Positions 43,146 to 52,033 of a stretch of 64,000 bases of DNA are shown here, piece by piece. The first letter of the stretch is position 1. Each line of letters begins with the position of its first letter. Origin of the DNA: Desulfopila aestuarii DSM 18488 (GTDB taxonomy: Bacteria > Desulfobacterota > Desulfobulbia > Desulfobulbales > Desulfocapsaceae); NCBI RefSeq assembly GCF_900143695.1, contig NZ_FRFE01000004.1:248001-312000 (forward strand). Direction: 5' to 3'. Both the position numbers and the translations under genes were made by a program. Below the pieces are notes generated by a model. The model was not told the DNA's origin, searched no databases, and saw nothing but the letters and a program-made list of their open reading frames with translations.

Positions 43146-45350
43146 ATGAACGAACATCTTGAAAAAATTGCCTCTGCCTCTCATCATGATCCATTCCAAT
43201 TTCTTGGGGTCCATTTTGATGAAGACGACAATGACCTGGTGACAATCAGAACATTTCAGCCACATGCAGCATCGGTCACCCTGTTAAGCGGTGGGAAAGA
43301 ACAGCCCATGACAAGATCCCATGAGGCCGGACTTTTTATCGTTGAACTTGACCGGCAATGGTTCGTCGATCCGAACCTTGATCCGTATACATACCAGTTT
43401 GCCATACAATATTATAGCGGTTTTGTGCAGACCATTAATGACCCGTATAGATTTTTGCCTCAGCTGGAAGAAACCGATCGGTATCTTTTCAACTTTGGCA
43501 CCAATTACCGACTCTATGATCATCTCGGTGCGCATCAGGCTACGCTTTCCAATATCGCCGGCACTATCTTTCGGGTTTGGGCCCCCAGCGCTTCCGCAAT
43601 TTCCATTATTGGCAATTTCAATGGTTGGGATGGAAGGATTCATCCCATGCGATCACTCGGCAGTTCTGGCATCTGGGAACTTTTCTTACCCGGTATCGTT
43701 GAAGGTGAGCTTTACAAATATCGAATTCGTACCAGCGATGGAGCCTTTCTCGAAAAATCGGATCCTGTTCAGTTTCAGGGCGAAGTTCGACCACGCACCG
43801 CCTCCATCGTCAACTATTTAGGCGGATTCCAGTGGAACGATTCTGCCTGGCAGGAGCATAAACACCAGACGTCACCCTATGACAAACCGATCTCCATCTA
43901 TGAATTTCACCCTGGTTCCTGGAAAAGAGATCCATCAGACCCTGAACGGTTTCTGACATTTGTTGAACTGGCCGACCAGCTCGTCCCCTATGTCAAAGAG
44001 TTGGGCTTCACCCATATTGAGTTGATGCCGATCATGGAACATCCGCTTGATGAATCATGGGGCTATCAGGTCACCGGACCTTTCAGCGTCACCAGTCGTT
44101 ATGGGACGCCGCAGGAGTTTATGTATTTCGTCGACCTCTGTCACCAGCATGCCATCGGTGTCATCCTCGACTGGGTGCCGGCTCACTTCCCCATGGATGC
44201 GCACAGTCTCGCCCGTTTTGACGGTACGGCTCTGTATGAACATGAAGACCCACGCAAAGGAGCACATCCTGACTGGGGAACCTTTATTTATAATTATGGC
44301 CGCCGGGAAGTCAGCAACTACCTCATCGCCAGCGCCCTGTTCTGGCTAGACAAATACCATATCGACGGGTTGCGGGTCGATGCAGTTGCGTCAATGCTCT
44401 ATCTCGATTATTCCAGAAAAGATGGTGAATGGATTCCCAACTGCTATGGCGGTCGGGAAAATCTGGAAGCTATTGAATTTACCCGTCATGCCAACTCTGT
44501 CATATACGATCTTCATCCGAACACTCTGATGATAGCTGAGGAATCTACCAGTTTTTACGGGGTATCCAAACCAACCAGCAATGGTGGACTGGGTTTCGGT
44601 TTTAAATGGAACATGGGTTGGATGAACGACATCCTCAATTATTTTGCCAAGGAGCCGATATTTCGAAAATATCATCATAACAGTCTGACATTCTCTATAA
44701 TGTACGCCTTCTCCGAGAATTTCATTCTTCCACTCTCCCACGATGAAGTGGTGCACGGTAAACGATCACTTCTGGACAAAATGCCCGGTGACATGTGGCA
44801 GAAATTCGCCAACCTTCGCTTGCTGCTCATGTTCATGTGGACCCATCCCGGTAAAAAGCTTTTATTCATGGGAGCAGAGTTCGGTCAATGGCGGGAGTGG
44901 AACTGCAAGCAGAGCCTGGACTGGCACCTGTTTGACGAGAATGAAATGCACGGCCAGATACACACTTTTGTCGCCGACCTCAACCAGTTTTACACCGCCA
45001 ATCCCTCACTTTGGGAAGAGGATTTCTCACCAGAAGGTTTCCAATGGATGGACTTTGAGGACCGTAGCAATTCGATCATCTCGTTCGTTCGTTACGCAAA
45101 AAATAAAAACGACCATCTTGTCTGCATTCTCAACTTTACTCCGGAAACCTATTTTGATTACAAGATCGGCCTGCCGACCGGACAGAAATATGGGGAAGTG
45201 TTCTGCTCTGATTACTCGATCTATGGTGGAGCAAACACCAGTGAACAAAATGTGTTTCGCCCTATTGCCGAACCATATGCCCAAGCAGGTTTTCACACCC
45301 GACTGACGATACCGCCGCTTGCTTGCCTTATCCTGAAGCCTGCTGGTTAA
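43146..45350 (+). CDS. glgB: GlgB, 1,4-alpha-glucan branching enzyme
   Basis: This 734-residue glycoside hydrolase family 13 enzyme introduces alpha-1,6 branches into glycogen. It has N-terminal carbohydrate-binding/beta-sandwich domains (residues ~1-240, with FRVWAPSASAISIIGNFNGW), the catalytic barrel with GVILDWVPAHFP, the nucleophile Asp at ~412 in GLRVDAVASMLYLDYSR, the acid Glu in LMIAEEST, and PLSHDEVVHGKRSL. Length and architecture are complete. No glgA, glgC or glgP is adjacent, although the phosphohexomutase at 54286-56010 could feed glucose-1-phosphate. Start is ATG 43146. Confidence 0.96.
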   Translation: MNEHLEKIASASHHDPFQFLGVHFDEDDNDLVTIRTFQPHAASVTLLSGGKEQPMTRSHEAGLFIVELDRQWFVDPNLDPYTYQFAIQYYSGFVQTINDPYRFLPQLEETDRYLFNFGTNYRLYDHLGAHQATLSNIAGTIFRVWAPSASAISIIGNFNGWDGRIHPMRSLGSSGIWELFLPGIVEGELYKYRIRTSDGAFLEKSDPVQFQGEVRPRTASIVNYLGGFQWNDSAWQEHKHQTSPYDKPISIYEFHPGSWKRDPSDPERFLTFVELADQLVPYVKELGFTHIELMPIMEHPLDESWGYQVTGPFSVTSRYGTPQEFMYFVDLCHQHAIGVILDWVPAHFPMDAHSLARFDGTALYEHEDPRKGAHPDWGTFIYNYGRREVSNYLIASALFWLDKYHIDGLRVDAVASMLYLDYSRKDGEWIPNCYGGRENLEAIEFTRHANSVIYDLHPNTLMIAEESTSFYGVSKPTSNGGLGFGFKWNMGWMNDILNYFAKEPIFRKYHHNSLTFSIMYAFSENFILPLSHDEVVHGKRSLLDKMPGDMWQKFANLRLLLMFMWTHPGKKLLFMGAEFGQWREWNCKQSLDWHLFDENEMHGQIHTFVADLNQFYTANPSLWEEDFSPEGFQWMDFEDRSNSIISFVRYAKNKNDHLVCILNFTPETYFDYKIGLPTGQKYGEVFCSDYSIYGGANTSEQNVFRPIAEPYAQAGFHTRLTIPPLACLILKPAG

Positions 45351-45382
45351 TAAAATTTTGTAAAGATAAAGGAAATTGAGTT

Positions 45383-45568
45383 ATGACAAAACAACATGTT
45401 ACAGAATTACCCGGCGACAAAATGCGAAAAGCCATTGACGCTTTCTGCGAACTGAAGCGACAGTGGCCCGAGAAAACTACAGGAGATCTGCTTGACACGG
45501 TTACCCGTAAATTTGACCTGTCGCCGTTGGAATGCGAATTTCTCCAGCGACATCTTAATAACTGCTGA
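45383..45568 (+). CDS. Small conserved-looking hypothetical protein
   Basis: A 61-residue soluble protein, Lys/Arg/Glu-rich, predicted helical, with a single Cys near the middle and a terminal Cys. I do not recognise the family. It has an AAAGGA ribosome site at proper distance from ATG 45383 and follows glgB by 32 bases, which supports its being a real gene in the glgB operon. Its DLLDTVTRKFDLSPLECEFL wording suggests a helical fold, but no function can be assigned. Confidence 0.65.
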   Translation: MTKQHVTELPGDKMRKAIDAFCELKRQWPEKTTGDLLDTVTRKFDLSPLECEFLQRHLNNC

Positions 45569-45621
45569 AACAGACAGTCCAACCGTTTTACGATAGCCGG
45601 CTAATAGAAAGAGAGAACCTT

Positions 45622-46275
45622 ATGGATGCCTACCAACAAATCATTGCCACGATCTCCTTGACCATGGGTGTTGCCTGGGCCAGTGGCATCAATCTGTACG
45701 CCACTATCGCCATGCTTGGCCTGCTCGGCAATTCCGGCAATATCGTCTTGCCGGAGACACTCCTGGTCCTGCAGGATCCACTGGTGATCATTTCTGCCTG
45801 TGTTATGTATTGCGTAGAGTTTTTTGCGGACAAAACACCCGGTATCGACACCGGATGGGACGCTATTCATTCATTTATCCGTATTCCGGCCGGCGTTATA
45901 CTGGCAGCCGGCGCTGTTGGCGATGTCAGCCCGGCTCTCGCAGTTGCTGCCGGAATACTCGGCGGGACGGTTTCCGCCACCAGCCATATGATAAAAGCAG
46001 GATCTCGGGTGCTGATCAACACGTCCCCCGAGCCCTTCAGCAACTGGGCCGCATCGGTCACTGAAGATGTGGCAGTCCTTGGTGGACTCTGGGCTGCACT
46101 CCATTACCCGATCGCGTTTCTTGTCGCTTTCGTGGTGTTCCTGATCTTGTCTATCTGGATGCTCCCAAAAATCTGGCGGGGTATGGTACTCATCTTTCGA
46201 AAAGTAAGGGGTATCTTTGTAAAGGACAATCAGCCGCCTTCCTTTCACGGCCCGCCACCGCGGCTTGGCAGCTGA
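45622..46275 (+). CDS. DUF4126-like membrane protein
   Basis: This 217-residue polytopic membrane protein has about five hydrophobic helices, including SGINLYATIAMLGLLG and IPAGVILAAGAVG near the N-terminal half and a strongly hydrophobic FLVAFVVFLILSIWML near the end. The GINLYATI wording and length match DUF4126 proteins of unknown function. It lies 53 bases after the small 61-residue gene. A charged tail (FRKVRGIFVKDNQ) would face the cytoplasm. It is convergent with the glycosyltransferase gene. Confidence 0.75.
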   Translation: MDAYQQIIATISLTMGVAWASGINLYATIAMLGLLGNSGNIVLPETLLVLQDPLVIISACVMYCVEFFADKTPGIDTGWDAIHSFIRIPAGVILAAGAVGDVSPALAVAAGILGGTVSATSHMIKAGSRVLINTSPEPFSNWAASVTEDVAVLGGLWAALHYPIAFLVAFVVFLILSIWMLPKIWRGMVLIFRKVRGIFVKDNQPPSFHGPPPRLGS

Positions 46276-46314
46276 TACAAAATGGTAAAAGGATATTGGC
46301 GCAACTTCGGACCA

Positions 46315-47478
46315 TCACCCTTTTTCCAACAACATTTTCCTGTAGAGGGATAGCGTGGCAGAGCACATCGCTTCGGTGGTGAAAGAGGTCATGACCCGTT
46401 GATAACCTCTTCTTCCCATCGCTGCCCGTTCATCTGGTGAAAGAGACAAAGCCTTGTCAATTGCCTGTGCCATATCATCTGCATCTCCCGGCTTCACCAG
46501 CCAGCCCGTCTCTCCGTCCACCACCGTCTCCAGACTACCGCCATGAGCTGTGGCGATAACGGGTTTCCCCATTGCCATCGCCTCGATAGAAACCCGCCCG
46601 AACGCCTCCGGCTGACTTGAAGAAGCGGAGACAACAATGTCAGAAAGCAAATACGCCGTTGCCATATCTGCGCAATGTCCAACCATCTTGACCTTATCCT
46701 GAAGGTTGTTGCTCTGGATTATTCTCTCGAGTTCAGCGGCATAGCTTTGGTGTTCTTGAGGGTCGCCGACCAATATAGCCTGATAGTTGGTATTTTTTAA
46801 AACCCCAAGGCTTTTCAAAAACACCTCCTGGCCTTTCCAGCGTGTGAATCTTCCAGGTAGCATGATACAGATTTTGTCCCCATCAAGGCCCCACTGTTCT
46901 CTCATCATTTCCAGCTGATTGCTTGAAATTTTTTCAGGAGCAAAAGTCTCACCATCAACGCCTCTATGGATGGTAATTACATTGTCAGTGCGCCCATATC
47001 GTTCCCTAATATGGGACTTCACCGCATCGGATACAGCAATCACTGCAGCCCCTTTTGTCATAATGGCACTGTATGCGTTCACGGAATACAACCCATGAAA
47101 GGTAGTCATCAATACCGGACGCTGGTGCTTTGGGAGCATTTTCCATGCGAGATATCCGATCCAGGCGGGCATTCGGGAACGAAGATGTAGTATATCTACA
47201 TGTTCTTGTTGCATCAGACGCCTAAGCGGAAGAATGTGTTTCAAACTGGAAGGGGATTTTTGACCAGTTTCCATTCTGATATGAATACTACCCTCGCTCT
47301 CAAGCTGGGAAACCAGCCTGCCGCCCCCGGAAACGACAAGAGAACGATGCCCATGTTTAACAAGATACCTTGCGACCTCAAGGGTTCCACGCTCAACACC
47401 GCCACCGTCGAGTTCAGGCAGCATCTGCATGACAGTTATCTGCCGTTGACTTTCAGCTGTGCTTTTGATGTCGTTCAT
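46315..47478 (-). CDS. GT4-family glycosyltransferase
   Basis: This 387-residue GT-B fold enzyme has an N-terminal acceptor domain (MLPELDGGGVERGTLEVARYLV) and a C-terminal donor domain with LPGRFTRWKGQEVFLKSL, SSSQPEAFGRVSIEAMAMGKPVIAT and GETGWLVKPGD. It transfers an activated sugar to an unknown acceptor, plausibly LPS core or another envelope glycan. Its start overlaps the stop of the ELM1-like gene by four bases, implying translational coupling and one envelope glycan pathway. Confidence 0.9.
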   Translation of the reverse strand: MNDIKSTAESQRQITVMQMLPELDGGGVERGTLEVARYLVKHGHRSLVVSGGGRLVSQLESEGSIHIRMETGQKSPSSLKHILPLRRLMQQEHVDILHLRSRMPAWIGYLAWKMLPKHQRPVLMTTFHGLYSVNAYSAIMTKGAAVIAVSDAVKSHIRERYGRTDNVITIHRGVDGETFAPEKISSNQLEMMREQWGLDGDKICIMLPGRFTRWKGQEVFLKSLGVLKNTNYQAILVGDPQEHQSYAAELERIIQSNNLQDKVKMVGHCADMATAYLLSDIVVSASSSQPEAFGRVSIEAMAMGKPVIATAHGGSLETVVDGETGWLVKPGDADDMAQAIDKALSLSPDERAAMGRRGYQRVMTSFTTEAMCSATLSLYRKMLLEKG

Positions 47479-48428
47479 ATACCTTGCCTTAATACCCGAG
47501 GAAAAAACCTGTTAAGGATTTCAAGTGCGCACCGCCTGGCCTCATTGAAATTACCTGAATCACACTCATCAAGACTGTTTTGTCCCTCGTTGTCATACAT
47601 AGCGATCAATTTTCGCTCATGGAGGTAATCTAAACTTTTCTGAAATTTATTATTGGGGTTATTCCATTTCACCGGCAAAACGCCAACCCGGCAACCTGCA
47701 GTAACAGCCTCGTAAACCATGGAAACTGAATCTGCGGTCACCCAGGTATAGGTCGATTGAGCATACTGCTCTTCAACCCAACCCCTCGGCGTTTCTTGAA
47801 AAGGGAAAACTTGAAAATTATCGAGAGATACTGCTCTTTGCTTCAGTAGGTCAACGGTTGCCTCAGGAGTACGTGGCGAAGAGGAAACACTCCAGCGAAC
47901 ATCCTGATTATCGGAAACTATCTTTTCTATTGTATTTACGATATCTTCCCCCTGCCACTGATGACTACGGTCATCAACTCCCCCTACCAGAATCAATCCT
48001 TTGAATGGATCCCTGGAAAGTTCAGGACTGGAAAGAACTGGTGGACCATCAGTGAAGAATATATTTTTAGCAGGTGACATGCCGTCATGGCGGGGAACAC
48101 AGCAGAGATCAAACCAGCGACGAAGAAACGGTTCTGGAGCCATGCATGTAACAATTGGTTTTCGATACTTATTTTTACAGGCAATGAGTGCAAGGTGCGT
48201 CCTTGAACCTGTTCCCAAAAAAAGATCAGTATCTTTAGCTGAACAACCCAGAGCATTACCACCACTGAACACAATGTTGAAAAATTCAGCAAGGCGGCCC
48301 AAAACACTTGTCGCCGGCAGCTTTATCTGCTGGACATTGACGTCGGTCAACATCTGCAGTTCTCGGACAATGGCCAGACTCTGTTTTTCATGGCCGGCTC
48401 GACCCTCGAGAAGTACGGTGATGTTCAT
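47475..48428 (-). CDS. ELM1/GT-B-like protein
   Basis: This 317-residue protein matches the bacterial family related to plant mitochondrial fission ELM1, which has a GT-B-like fold (ITVLLEGRAGHEKQSLAIVREL, LFLGTGSRTHLALIACKNKY, VGGVDDRSHQW, WVTADSVSMVYEAVTAGCRVGVLPV). The last segment resembles a nucleotide-sugar site. In bacteria such genes lie in LPS regions and the product may be a glycosyltransferase; not proven. ATG 48428. It is the upstream partner of the GT4 gene. Confidence 0.8.
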   Translation of the reverse strand: MNITVLLEGRAGHEKQSLAIVRELQMLTDVNVQQIKLPATSVLGRLAEFFNIVFSGGNALGCSAKDTDLFLGTGSRTHLALIACKNKYRKPIVTCMAPEPFLRRWFDLCCVPRHDGMSPAKNIFFTDGPPVLSSPELSRDPFKGLILVGGVDDRSHQWQGEDIVNTIEKIVSDNQDVRWSVSSSPRTPEATVDLLKQRAVSLDNFQVFPFQETPRGWVEEQYAQSTYTWVTADSVSMVYEAVTAGCRVGVLPVKWNNPNNKFQKSLDYLHERKLIAMYDNEGQNSLDECDSGNFNEARRCALEILNRFFPRVLRQGI

Positions 48429-48470
48429 TTTAGCTTGATCGGTTTGGTTCGAAATTTTTCATGGCCGGGA

Positions 48471-48507
48471 AAAACAGAGAGGCAGTGTGGAAGTTCCCCA
48501 CACTGCC
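48471..48507 (-). terminator. Intrinsic terminator after PilB-like gene
   Basis: Ten-pair stem GGCAGTGTGG (48481-48490) / CCACACTGCC (48498-48507). On the minus strand it is followed by TCTCTGTTTTT. It lies 35 bases downstream of the pilB-like stop and upstream of the ELM1-like gene, so the two transcripts are probably separate. Confidence 0.7.
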
Positions 48508-48541
48508 TACGAGATAAACTGATGACACGTTCCTCAACGCA

Positions 48542-50794
48542 TTAAGGTCGGCGAGGCGGGATTGGAGGTGGCGGCGGCTTCTTGGCAACGGCTCCTCCAC
48601 CAGCAAGTTTCACGATAATCTGGTTGGATTTCTTTAGTCTCCCGGTCATGGTTTTGAAAAGATGACCTGCAACCTCTGGATATTTGTCAATGACCTCTTC
48701 GATTTTATCGCCGGGAAAGCGTTTGACGGTCGAACGTCCCTGCGAGATGATCGTTGCGGTACGCTGCTCACCTGAGATCGAGGCCATTTCGCCGAAATAC
48801 TCACCTGGCTCCGTCAATTCGGCTATCTTCTTGCCACCTTTGATAACCGTCAATGCCCCGCGAATAAGCTTAAAGAAATCCTTGTCAGTATTCCCTTCAC
48901 GAATAACCACATCTCCATCTTCGTAGTTCTCGACATCTGGGTTGAGCAGATAGGCCGGTAGGCTCTCCTTGTGGGCTACAGTACGCCGCAGAGCCTCATC
49001 AATACTGGTTACACCCTGCCGAACTTTCAAAAGAGCCGCTTCACGGAGAGGCGTCATGCCTTCCTGAATGGAAATTTTCCGCAACTGATCTTCCGGTACC
49101 TCGGCACTTATAGCTTTTGATACCTCATCGGTAACCTCCATAAGCTCAAAAAAACCGACACGTCCCTTATAACCAAGGCCGCTGCACTCCTGGCAGCCGG
49201 CAGGACCGTAAATGGTAAGAGAATCCAACTCATCTTCCCTGAATCCAAAGGAGAGCAGTTCATCTTTCTCGTAGGTCACCACTTTCTTACATGATTTGCA
49301 CAATCGTCGACCAAGTCGCTGGGCAAGAACCATGGTGACCGAGGATGCAATCATAAACGGTGGAATACCAATATCGACCAGACGACCAATGGTTGCGGCA
49401 CTATCGTTTGTATGGAGGGTGGAGAAAACCAGGTGACCGGTCATGGCCGCCTTGATGGCGATTTCCGCGGTCTCCATATCTCGAATCTCACCAACCATGA
49501 TTATATCGGGATCCTGCCGCAAGAAAGCCTTCAGGGCGGCGGCAAAGGTCATGCCAACCTCGGTGTTGACATTGACCTGATTAATCCCCTTAAAGTTGAA
49601 CTCAACCGGATCCTCAGCGGTCAAAATTTTGATATCCTCACTGTTAAGTGAGTTCAAAGCAGAGTAGAGAGTAACAGTCTTTCCAGAACCGGTCGGGCCG
49701 GTGACCAGTAAAAGGCCCTGCGGTCTGTTGAGACAGCGCTTTAGCATCTCAAAGGTATGACGTTCAAAACCAAGTTGGGTCAGATCGACATTAAGCGAAC
49801 CCTTGTCCAAAATACGTAAAACGACCGATTCACCAAAAAGTGTAGGCAACGATGACACGCGAAAGTCAACGGAACGGTTTCGTCCCATGCGCATTTTGAT
49901 ACGGCCATCCTGGGGTACGCGCCGTTCAGTAATATCAAGTCCCGCTAAAATTTTTAAGCGGGCCACCAGGGCATTCTTGATATTGAGCGGCAGGTTCATC
50001 GATTTGAACAGAGAGCCATCCTTACGATAACGGACCTGCATGTTCTTTTCATAAGGCTCTACATGGATATCGGAAACGCCATCCTGAACGGCCTTGATAA
50101 GAATACCGTTAACAAGCTTGATGATAGGCGCGTCCGAAGCAGCAAACGTTTCGCCATACCCCTCATCATCATCACTTTCGATCTCAAAATCGTCTGCAGC
50201 TTCGGCAACGATAGAACCAAAATCGTCTACCTGAGTAACTTCAAGATCATCATCCGCTTCCTCTTTGTCAGTGAAAAAGGAGCGGGCTTCCTCTTCGGAG
50301 ATATGATAATGGGCCTGGTATGCTTCAATAACATCTTTAAGGGTCGATACGCAGACCGATAGATCCTTGCCAATTTCATCCTGAAGTTCCTCAACCGCCA
50401 TTGAGTCTGAAGGTTCGACCATGGTAATCTGGAGGGTGTTGCCCGCCATACGAAGAGGAAATGCCATGTACTTTTTGGCTGTCTCGTAGCTGACAATTTT
50501 CAGGACATCTTTTGAGGGCGGCTCATTCTTGATGACAACAGGTGTATAGTTGTGCTGGCGACTCAGGAAGTTAAAAACAGTGTCGTCATCGATATAGTCA
50601 AGCCGACGAAGAATCGCACTCAACAATCCGCCGCTTTTCTGCAATTCTTTTTTGGCAACCTCTAGCTGAGACGGTGTAATATATCCGGCCTTACTGAGAA
50701 GTTCGCCGATTTTGATTTTTCCGGCACCGGATTGGTCTTTGACTGTTTTACGAGTCGTAGCCTTCCGTGAAAGCGTATTTGATTGAGCTGCCAT
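48542..50794 (-). CDS. PilB/GspE-type ATPase with C-terminal cNMP domain
   Basis: From ATG 50794 this is 750 residues. The N-terminal ~170 residues form an MshEN/GspE-N domain (IGELLSKAGYITPSQLEVAKKEL), the middle is a T2SS/T4P assembly ATPase with Walker A VTGPTGSGKTVTLYSAL, aspartate box and VGEIRDMETAEIAIKAAMTGHLVFSTLHTNDS, and zinc cysteines CKSCKK/CQECSG. Residues ~610-740 are an unusual cyclic-nucleotide-binding domain with FGEMASISGEQRTATI, which keeps the Glu and Arg needed to hold a cyclic phosphate. The tail is Pro-rich. I infer a pilus or secretion motor gated by a cyclic nucleotide. No other pilus genes are adjacent. An upstream TTG start at 50881 is unlikely. Confidence 0.9.
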   Translation of the reverse strand: MAAQSNTLSRKATTRKTVKDQSGAGKIKIGELLSKAGYITPSQLEVAKKELQKSGGLLSAILRRLDYIDDDTVFNFLSRQHNYTPVVIKNEPPSKDVLKIVSYETAKKYMAFPLRMAGNTLQITMVEPSDSMAVEELQDEIGKDLSVCVSTLKDVIEAYQAHYHISEEEARSFFTDKEEADDDLEVTQVDDFGSIVAEAADDFEIESDDDEGYGETFAASDAPIIKLVNGILIKAVQDGVSDIHVEPYEKNMQVRYRKDGSLFKSMNLPLNIKNALVARLKILAGLDITERRVPQDGRIKMRMGRNRSVDFRVSSLPTLFGESVVLRILDKGSLNVDLTQLGFERHTFEMLKRCLNRPQGLLLVTGPTGSGKTVTLYSALNSLNSEDIKILTAEDPVEFNFKGINQVNVNTEVGMTFAAALKAFLRQDPDIIMVGEIRDMETAEIAIKAAMTGHLVFSTLHTNDSAATIGRLVDIGIPPFMIASSVTMVLAQRLGRRLCKSCKKVVTYEKDELLSFGFREDELDSLTIYGPAGCQECSGLGYKGRVGFFELMEVTDEVSKAISAEVPEDQLRKISIQEGMTPLREAALLKVRQGVTSIDEALRRTVAHKESLPAYLLNPDVENYEDGDVVIREGNTDKDFFKLIRGALTVIKGGKKIAELTEPGEYFGEMASISGEQRTATIISQGRSTVKRFPGDKIEEVIDKYPEVAGHLFKTMTGRLKKSNQIIVKLAGGGAVAKKPPPPPIPPRRP

Positions 50795-51104
50795 AGAGTG
50801 TGCTACCTGCAAACATGATGAAAGATGAAGCGAACAAACAGGCGCGTTCGATAACCTGCAATTAATTCCATTACCAGACAATACAACATAATATCAGCAA
50901 ACAGTATGTAACTGAATAAAAATTATTACAAATCAGGGATTCTTATCAGTGAACCTACAAGCCACTTCTGTCTTGTAACACAAATTCTTACATCTAACCA
51001 ATAATCGCCAACAATTTAGACAAAAAATCCCGATCCAGCAATAGCTGCAGGACCGGGATTCACTTTACTCTTCACAACTTATAGTACAGTAATCCTGTTC
51101 GGCA
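50795..51104. other. 310-base intergenic region upstream of PilB-like gene
   Basis: The region is AT-rich near 50880-51020 and should contain the promoter of the PilB-like gene. A terminator for thyX fills 51022-51060. No gene or other strong signal is visible. Confidence 0.5.
51022..51060 (-). terminator. Intrinsic terminator of the nifU-nifS-thyX operon
   Basis: AATCCCG (51026-51032) and CGGGATT (51054-51060) close a hairpin with further inner pairing (TCC/GGA). On the minus strand it is followed by TTTTTTG. It lies 45 bases after the thyX stop. Confidence 0.75.
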
Positions 51105-52031
51105 TCACAGAATCGGATATCTCTTTTTCATTTCCTTTTCCAGGGGAATCATGATCTCCCGCATGGAAGGCTCAGCCGCTGCGGAAGTGCGTAAAAGAAA
51201 GATATGTTTCCATTCCGCCAGATTGCAGTAGGTGATAATTTCGGTTTTGCAGGAATTGGGAAGGACCGTTCGTGCCGCCTGAGGCGTGGATGTCTCCAGT
51301 AATTTCAGATACAGCTTCTCTGTATCTTCCATAGCCTTTTTCCAAAGAACAAATTCACTCGAATCTTCTGTGAAAAAGACAGGCTTGACGAACGTCACCT
51401 GATTGCCAAATTTGTCCTGGCTGTAACGACAATAGCGCTGACTTTCCTGAAGAAAGGAACAGGGGCGATGCCGAACCAATTCATGGGTCACCGCCCTGTT
51501 GACAACAAACTTGACCCCGACAAATCTATGTCGTGCCAGAAGCGGTGCAGGTAAGTCTTCAACCTGTAAAAGGCTCAGCTTCTCGACGCCTATAGAGGAA
51601 TGCGTATCGGATGGGTTCTCTGGGTCATAGATTCCTAGGAACAGAAAAGGATATCTCCCGGCCAGATCGAGAACCAGACTGCTAACCACCTGGTTATCTG
51701 CACAATGACTAAACATCTCCCGAAAAGCACGGATTGAGCCTGTTACCAGCAAGCCATCGTTCATTGAGTCTGTTACAAAATATTTGGGCTGGCATGCATA
51801 AAACTCAAGAGCTTCTTCGGGGCTGCAGTTCACGCGATATGTTGCAACCGCCATCTCAAGTACAGAGTTGTGGCCGTGGGCAGCAATTTTCGTCACGAAT
51901 GGAACAGCTGATTCTTCCGTGATCTTATCCTCGCTTTTATAGCAGATTCGACCACACGACTCGATCCGTACAGCTATTGGTTGACGGTCCAGCTCATCCT
52001 GAATCTCAAATGACGGTTCAACAATAAGCAT
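51105..52031 (-). CDS. thyX: ThyX, flavin-dependent thymidylate synthase
   Basis: From ATG 52031 the product is 308 residues. The ThyX signature RHRX7S is present as RHRPCSFLQES, followed by QRYCRY. It makes dTMP from dUMP using methylene-tetrahydrofolate, FAD and NADPH, replacing ThyA. The protein is longer than the commonest ThyX (about 220-260). The ATG follows AGGAG at ideal distance and lies two bases past the nifS stop; a TTG at 52037 overlapping that stop is the alternative. Being in one operon with nifU and nifS is odd since ThyX has no iron-sulfur cluster. Confidence 0.93.
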   Translation of the reverse strand: MLIVEPSFEIQDELDRQPIAVRIESCGRICYKSEDKITEESAVPFVTKIAAHGHNSVLEMAVATYRVNCSPEEALEFYACQPKYFVTDSMNDGLLVTGSIRAFREMFSHCADNQVVSSLVLDLAGRYPFLFLGIYDPENPSDTHSSIGVEKLSLLQVEDLPAPLLARHRFVGVKFVVNRAVTHELVRHRPCSFLQESQRYCRYSQDKFGNQVTFVKPVFFTEDSSEFVLWKKAMEDTEKLYLKLLETSTPQAARTVLPNSCKTEIITYCNLAEWKHIFLLRTSAAAEPSMREIMIPLEKEMKKRYPIL

Positions 52032-52033
52032 TC

